From positions 2,728,001-2,792,000 of the forward strand of contig NZ_CP051625.1 in NCBI RefSeq assembly GCF_012844345.1: 64,000 nt of DNA, in the 5' to 3' direction. The DNA comes from Pseudomonas sp. gcc21 (GTDB lineage Bacteria; Pseudomonadota; Gammaproteobacteria; Pseudomonadales; Pseudomonadaceae). Positions within the stretch are counted from its first letter, which is position 1. Each line of letters opens with the position of its first letter. A program made the translations under genes and the position numbers. The notes beneath the pieces are model-generated. The model ran no database searches, was not told the DNA's origin, and saw only the letters and a program-made list of their open reading frames with translations. This document shows, in pieces, positions 61,454-64,000 of the stretch.

Positions 61454-63043
61454 TTGATTTCTACCGCGAATATCACCATGCAATTCGGGGCAAAACCCCT
61501 TTTCGAGAACGTTTCCGTCAAATTCACCGGTGGCAATCGCTACGGTCTGATTGGCGCCAACGGCAGCGGCAAGTCGACGTTCATGAAAATTCTCGGCGGG
61601 GAGCTCGAACCTTCTGGCGGCCAGGTTATGCTCGAGCCAAACGTGCGCCTGGGCAAGCTGCGTCAGGATCAGTTCGCCTATGAAGAGTTCAGCGTGCTCA
61701 ATACGGTGATCATGGGGCATGAAGAGCTGTGGAAAGTGCACGCCGAGCGGGACCGCATCTATTCACTCCCGGAAATGAGCGAAGAGGACGGCATGAAGGT
61801 CGCCGAACTGGAGACGGAGTTTGCCGAGATGGATGGCTACACCGCCGAGTCCCGCGCTGGCGAGCTGCTGCTCGGTCTGGGCATCCCGCTGGATCAGCAT
61901 AACGGCCCGATGAGCGAGATCGCGCCCGGCTGGAAGCTCCGCGTCCTGCTGGCGCAGGCGCTGTTTTCCGACCCGGAAGTCCTGTTGCTCGACGAGCCGA
62001 CCAACCACCTGGATATCAATACCATCCGCTGGCTGGAAGGCGTGCTGACCTCGCGCAACAGCACCATGATCATTATCTCCCACGACCGCCACTTCCTGAA
62101 CAGTGTATGCACGCATATGGCTGATCTGGATTTCTGCGAGCTGCGCCTGTTCCCGGGCAACTACGATGAATACATGACTGCCGCGACGCAGGCCCGTGAG
62201 CGTCTGCTATCGGACAACGCCAAGAAGAAGGCGCAGATCGCTGAACTGCAGACCTTTGTCAGCCGCTTCTCCGCCAACGCCTCAAAGGCCAAGCAGGCCA
62301 CCAGCCGCGCCAAGCAGATCGACAAGATCCAGCTGGACGAGGTCAAGCCGTCCAGCCGCGTCAGCCCGTTCATCCGCTTCGAGCAGCACAAGAAGCTGCA
62401 CCGTCAGGCAGTCATTCTGGATCGGGTCAGCCAGGGTTACGACGGCGTGCCCCTGTTCAAGAACCTCAGCCTGCAGATCGAGGCCGGTGAGCGGGTTGCC
62501 ATCATCGGACCCAACGGTATCGGTAAAACCACCCTGTTGCGCACCCTGGTGGGCGAAGCGCCGCCGATGGCCGGCACCGTGAAGTGGGCAGAAAGCGCTG
62601 ACGTCGGTTACTTCGCGCAGGAACACGGCGATGACTTCAAGGACGACTACAACCTGTTCGACTGGATGTCCCAGTGGACCCAGGGCGGCGAACAACTGGT
62701 CCGCGGCACGCTCGGTCGAATGCTGTTCTCCAATGACGATATTGCCAAGTCGGTGAAGGTTATCTCCGGCGGTGAGCAGGGCCGCATGCTGTTCGGCAAG
62801 TTGATTCTGCAAAAGGCCAACGTGATGGTCATGGACGAGCCGACCAACCACCTGGACATGGAATCCATCGAAGCGCTCAACCTGGCGCTGGATAACTACC
62901 CCGGCACATTGATCTTCGTCAGCCACGACCGCGAATTCGTCTCCAGTCTGGCTACCCGCATTATCGAGCTGTCCGCCGACGGCGTGACCGACTTCAGCGG
63001 CACCTACGAGGATTACCTGCGCGAAATCGGCGTCGCCTCCTGA
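61454..63043 (+). CDS. ybiT: YbiT, ABC-F family ATPase
   Basis: A 529-residue cytoplasmic protein with two ABC domains and no membrane part. Walker A motifs are GANGSGKST (residues about 34-42) and GPNGIGKTT near 352; Walker B motifs are [12 protein letters not shown] near 176 and [12 protein letters not shown] near 457. The interdomain linker has [50 protein letters not shown] sequence, nearly identical to E. coli YbiT. ABC-F proteins act at the ribosome. TTG 61454 start, consistent with the E. coli N-terminus; ribosome site weak. Confidence 0.95.
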   Translation: MISTANITMQFGAKPLFENVSVKFTGGNRYGLIGANGSGKSTFMKILGGELEPSGGQVMLEPNVRLGKLRQDQFAYEEFSVLNTVIMGHEELWKVHAERDRIYSLPEMSEEDGMKVAELETEFAEMDGYTAESRAGELLLGLGIPLDQHNGPMSEIAPGWKLRVLLAQALFSDPEVLLLDEPTNHLDINTIRWLEGVLTSRNSTMIIISHDRHFLNSVCTHMADLDFCELRLFPGNYDEYMTAATQARERLLSDNAKKKAQIAELQTFVSRFSANASKAKQATSRAKQIDKIQLDEVKPSSRVSPFIRFEQHKKLHRQAVILDRVSQGYDGVPLFKNLSLQIEAGERVAIIGPNGIGKTTLLRTLVGEAPPMAGTVKWAESADVGYFAQEHGDDFKDDYNLFDWMSQWTQGGEQLVRGTLGRMLFSNDDIAKSVKVISGGEQGRMLFGKLILQKANVMVMDEPTNHLDMESIEALNLALDNYPGTLIFVSHDREFVSSLATRIIELSADGVTDFSGTYEDYLREIGVAS

Positions 63044-63046
63044 CCC

Positions 63047-63526
63047 TCAGTTGAACAACGGGCGCAGCCACTCTCCCAGCGCGCGCCCGTCCAGTACCAA
63101 CCAGTCAAACCAGAACAGTTGATGAAGCAGGACGATCAACCAGAACATCAGCTGATAGGACAGCTTGCGCGTCTTGTGGCGTAACAACTGCTGCGCCATC
63201 AGCGCACCGGGCCAGCCGCCCACGCCTTCCGACAGATGTAGCCACTTTTCCGGAATCCTCTGGCGCGACGCGATGGCGCTGCGCTTGTCTGATCGGTACA
63301 TCAGATAGCTGATCAGACTTGCGGCGGCATACACCACCAATGGCCAGAACACGCCGCCCGAAGCCAGGTGCAGCGCCCCCGTCAGCGGCAGCGCGCATAA
63401 CACTCCGAACACCACTGTCTTCAACAACCTGTGCTGCATGCCCGGGTTGCCCTGCCTCCGTCGCCCGGCGCTCGCCACCTGCGCTCTCGCGCCCGGCTTG
63501 CGCTGTCTCTCTGCTGTACGGGCCAT
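63047..63526 (-). CDS. DUF1294 membrane protein
   Basis: A 159-residue protein. A basic N-terminus (about 1-30) precedes four hydrophobic segments; YLMYRSDKRSA and WLHLSEGVGGWPGALMAQQLLRHKTRKLSYQLMFW are the DUF1294 signature. Many relatives carry an N-terminal cold-shock domain; it is absent here. AGGAAGGA lies just before ATG 63526. It converges with ybiT, 3 bases away. Function unknown. Confidence 0.87.
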   Translation of the reverse strand: MARTAERQRKPGARAQVASAGRRRQGNPGMQHRLLKTVVFGVLCALPLTGALHLASGGVFWPLVVYAAASLISYLMYRSDKRSAIASRQRIPEKWLHLSEGVGGWPGALMAQQLLRHKTRKLSYQLMFWLIVLLHQLFWFDWLVLDGRALGEWLRPLFN

Positions 63527-63677
63527 TCCTTCCTCTTGTTCTGGTCAGCGAATTCGCGCTGATTTTGCGTTACCCTGCGAGGCATTAACAGTACACCGCC
63601 CGGCAGGACGCCAGGCTGGCACCTTCGAATGAATCGAAGGTCAATATCATTCAGACAAGCGAGATGACGGGGGAGAC

Positions 63678-64000
63678 ATGAGTAACAGTCAGCGCGAACA
63701 GGGACAGATCGAGCGGCAACTCGTCGCATCACTCACCCGTGCCTGCGAGACCGCAAAAAGCGAAATAATCGGCTTCCAGTGGCTTACCCACGAAGCCGAG
63801 CGTCATGCGTTTCCAGCCAGCCTGCAGATCATCTGGGTGTTCGACACGCGCGAGAACCTCACCCGGGCGCTCGAGACAGGTCTGGGCAAACGCATGTACC
63901 AACTTAGCGCAGAGGCGCTGAAAGAGGCCGGGGTCGCACTCGACACCGTCGAAGCCCACGTCCGCTTTGATACAGAAGAAGAATGCGCCCGCGTGCATGG
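63678..64000 (+). CDS. Conserved hypothetical protein (partial)
   Basis: Begins at ATG 63678 with GGGGGAG before it and stays open to the window end (at least 107 residues). ERQLVASLTRACETAKSEI, FQWLTHEAERHAFPASLQIIWVFDT and AHVRFDTEEECARVH have the plan of a small conserved Pseudomonas protein of unknown function, with an Asp/Glu-rich soluble fold. The C-terminus is not visible. Confidence 0.78.
   Translation, partial: MSNSQREQGQIERQLVASLTRACETAKSEIIGFQWLTHEAERHAFPASLQIIWVFDTRENLTRALETGLGKRMYQLSAEALKEAGVALDTVEAHVRFDTEEECARVH

Noticed and set aside
1..64000. tRNA, rRNA or prophage/IS content
   Set aside because: No cloverleaf-like tRNA with CCA region, no rRNA signature and no transposase or integrase motif was seen.

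Overview
The window reads as ordinary chromosome of a gamma-proteobacterium of the Pseudomonas lineage. Evidence: a pstSCAB-phoU operon, a HexR operator between divergent zwf and hexR, cytochrome c551, a nirBD/kinase-phosphatase nitrite-assimilation operon, a split pqiA, and promoters of the sigma54, AlgU/sigmaE and FliA types. The gene mix (NhaP2-type antiporter, CaCA antiporter, desiccation-type KGG proteins) would suit a marine or Halopseudomonas-like member, but that is inference. No rRNA, tRNA, CRISPR array, prophage or intact insertion sequence was recognised.

Layout. 1-6.2 kb: end of an iron-type alcohol dehydrogenase, cytochrome c551, and the phosphate-uptake operon under a Pho-box promoter. 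6.2-7.3 kb: a gene-free kilobase with two direct copies of a highly structured ~275-bp element. 7.3-18.4 kb: thioesterase, uvrD, a degenerate-GGDEF/EAL protein, zwf/hexR, parvulin, GFA protein, SDR, CvfB. 18.4-25.3 kb: arabinanase, YqaA, an alcohol dehydrogenase pair, a lone receiver, a polyphosphate-glucokinase-like ROK protein, a phosphoribosyltransferase/HAD fusion and a small exported protein ending RWVF. 25.6-41.4 kb: chemoreceptor with FliA promoter, CaCA antiporter, PhoD-like phosphatase, CopZ, DJ-1 protein, pqiAABC, cytochrome b561, MarR-FUSC exporter pair, glutathione peroxidase, NhaP2. 41.4-47.4 kb: nirB-nirD-FNT transporter-kinase/phosphatase fusion behind a sigma54 promoter with NtrC-like sites. 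47.5-51.2 kb: lipoprotein-mepA-acetyltransferase, a ClpP-like protein, DUF2795 and KGG stress proteins. 51.3-54.5 kb: a porin/binding-protein/diguanylate-cyclase operon. 55.0-58.9 kb: a second KGG protein, a second RWVF protein with a glycosyltransferase, and a second chemoreceptor. 59-64 kb: Xre-RES toxin-antitoxin coupled to chrA, ybiT, DUF1294 and a partial gene.

The most interesting pattern is a two-member regulon. Two unlinked small genes (25.0 and 55.5 kb) encode proteins with an N-terminal hydrophobic segment, a low-complexity middle and the same last five residues, QRWVF. Each has a textbook sigma54 promoter and a pair of TGC(A/T)-N3-TGCA sites centred 72-73 and 104 bp upstream of the -24 GG. 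One lies beside a phosphoribosyltransferase/HAD gene and the other beside a family-2 glycosyltransferase gene. This looks like an undescribed enhancer-binding-protein regulon linked to cell-surface carbohydrate.

Other points of note are the covarying long hairpins in the 6.5-7.0 kb repeats and two KGG genes preceded by AlgU-like promoters. The sensory operon with porin, truncated PstS-like protein and CHASE8-like diguanylate cyclase is also notable.
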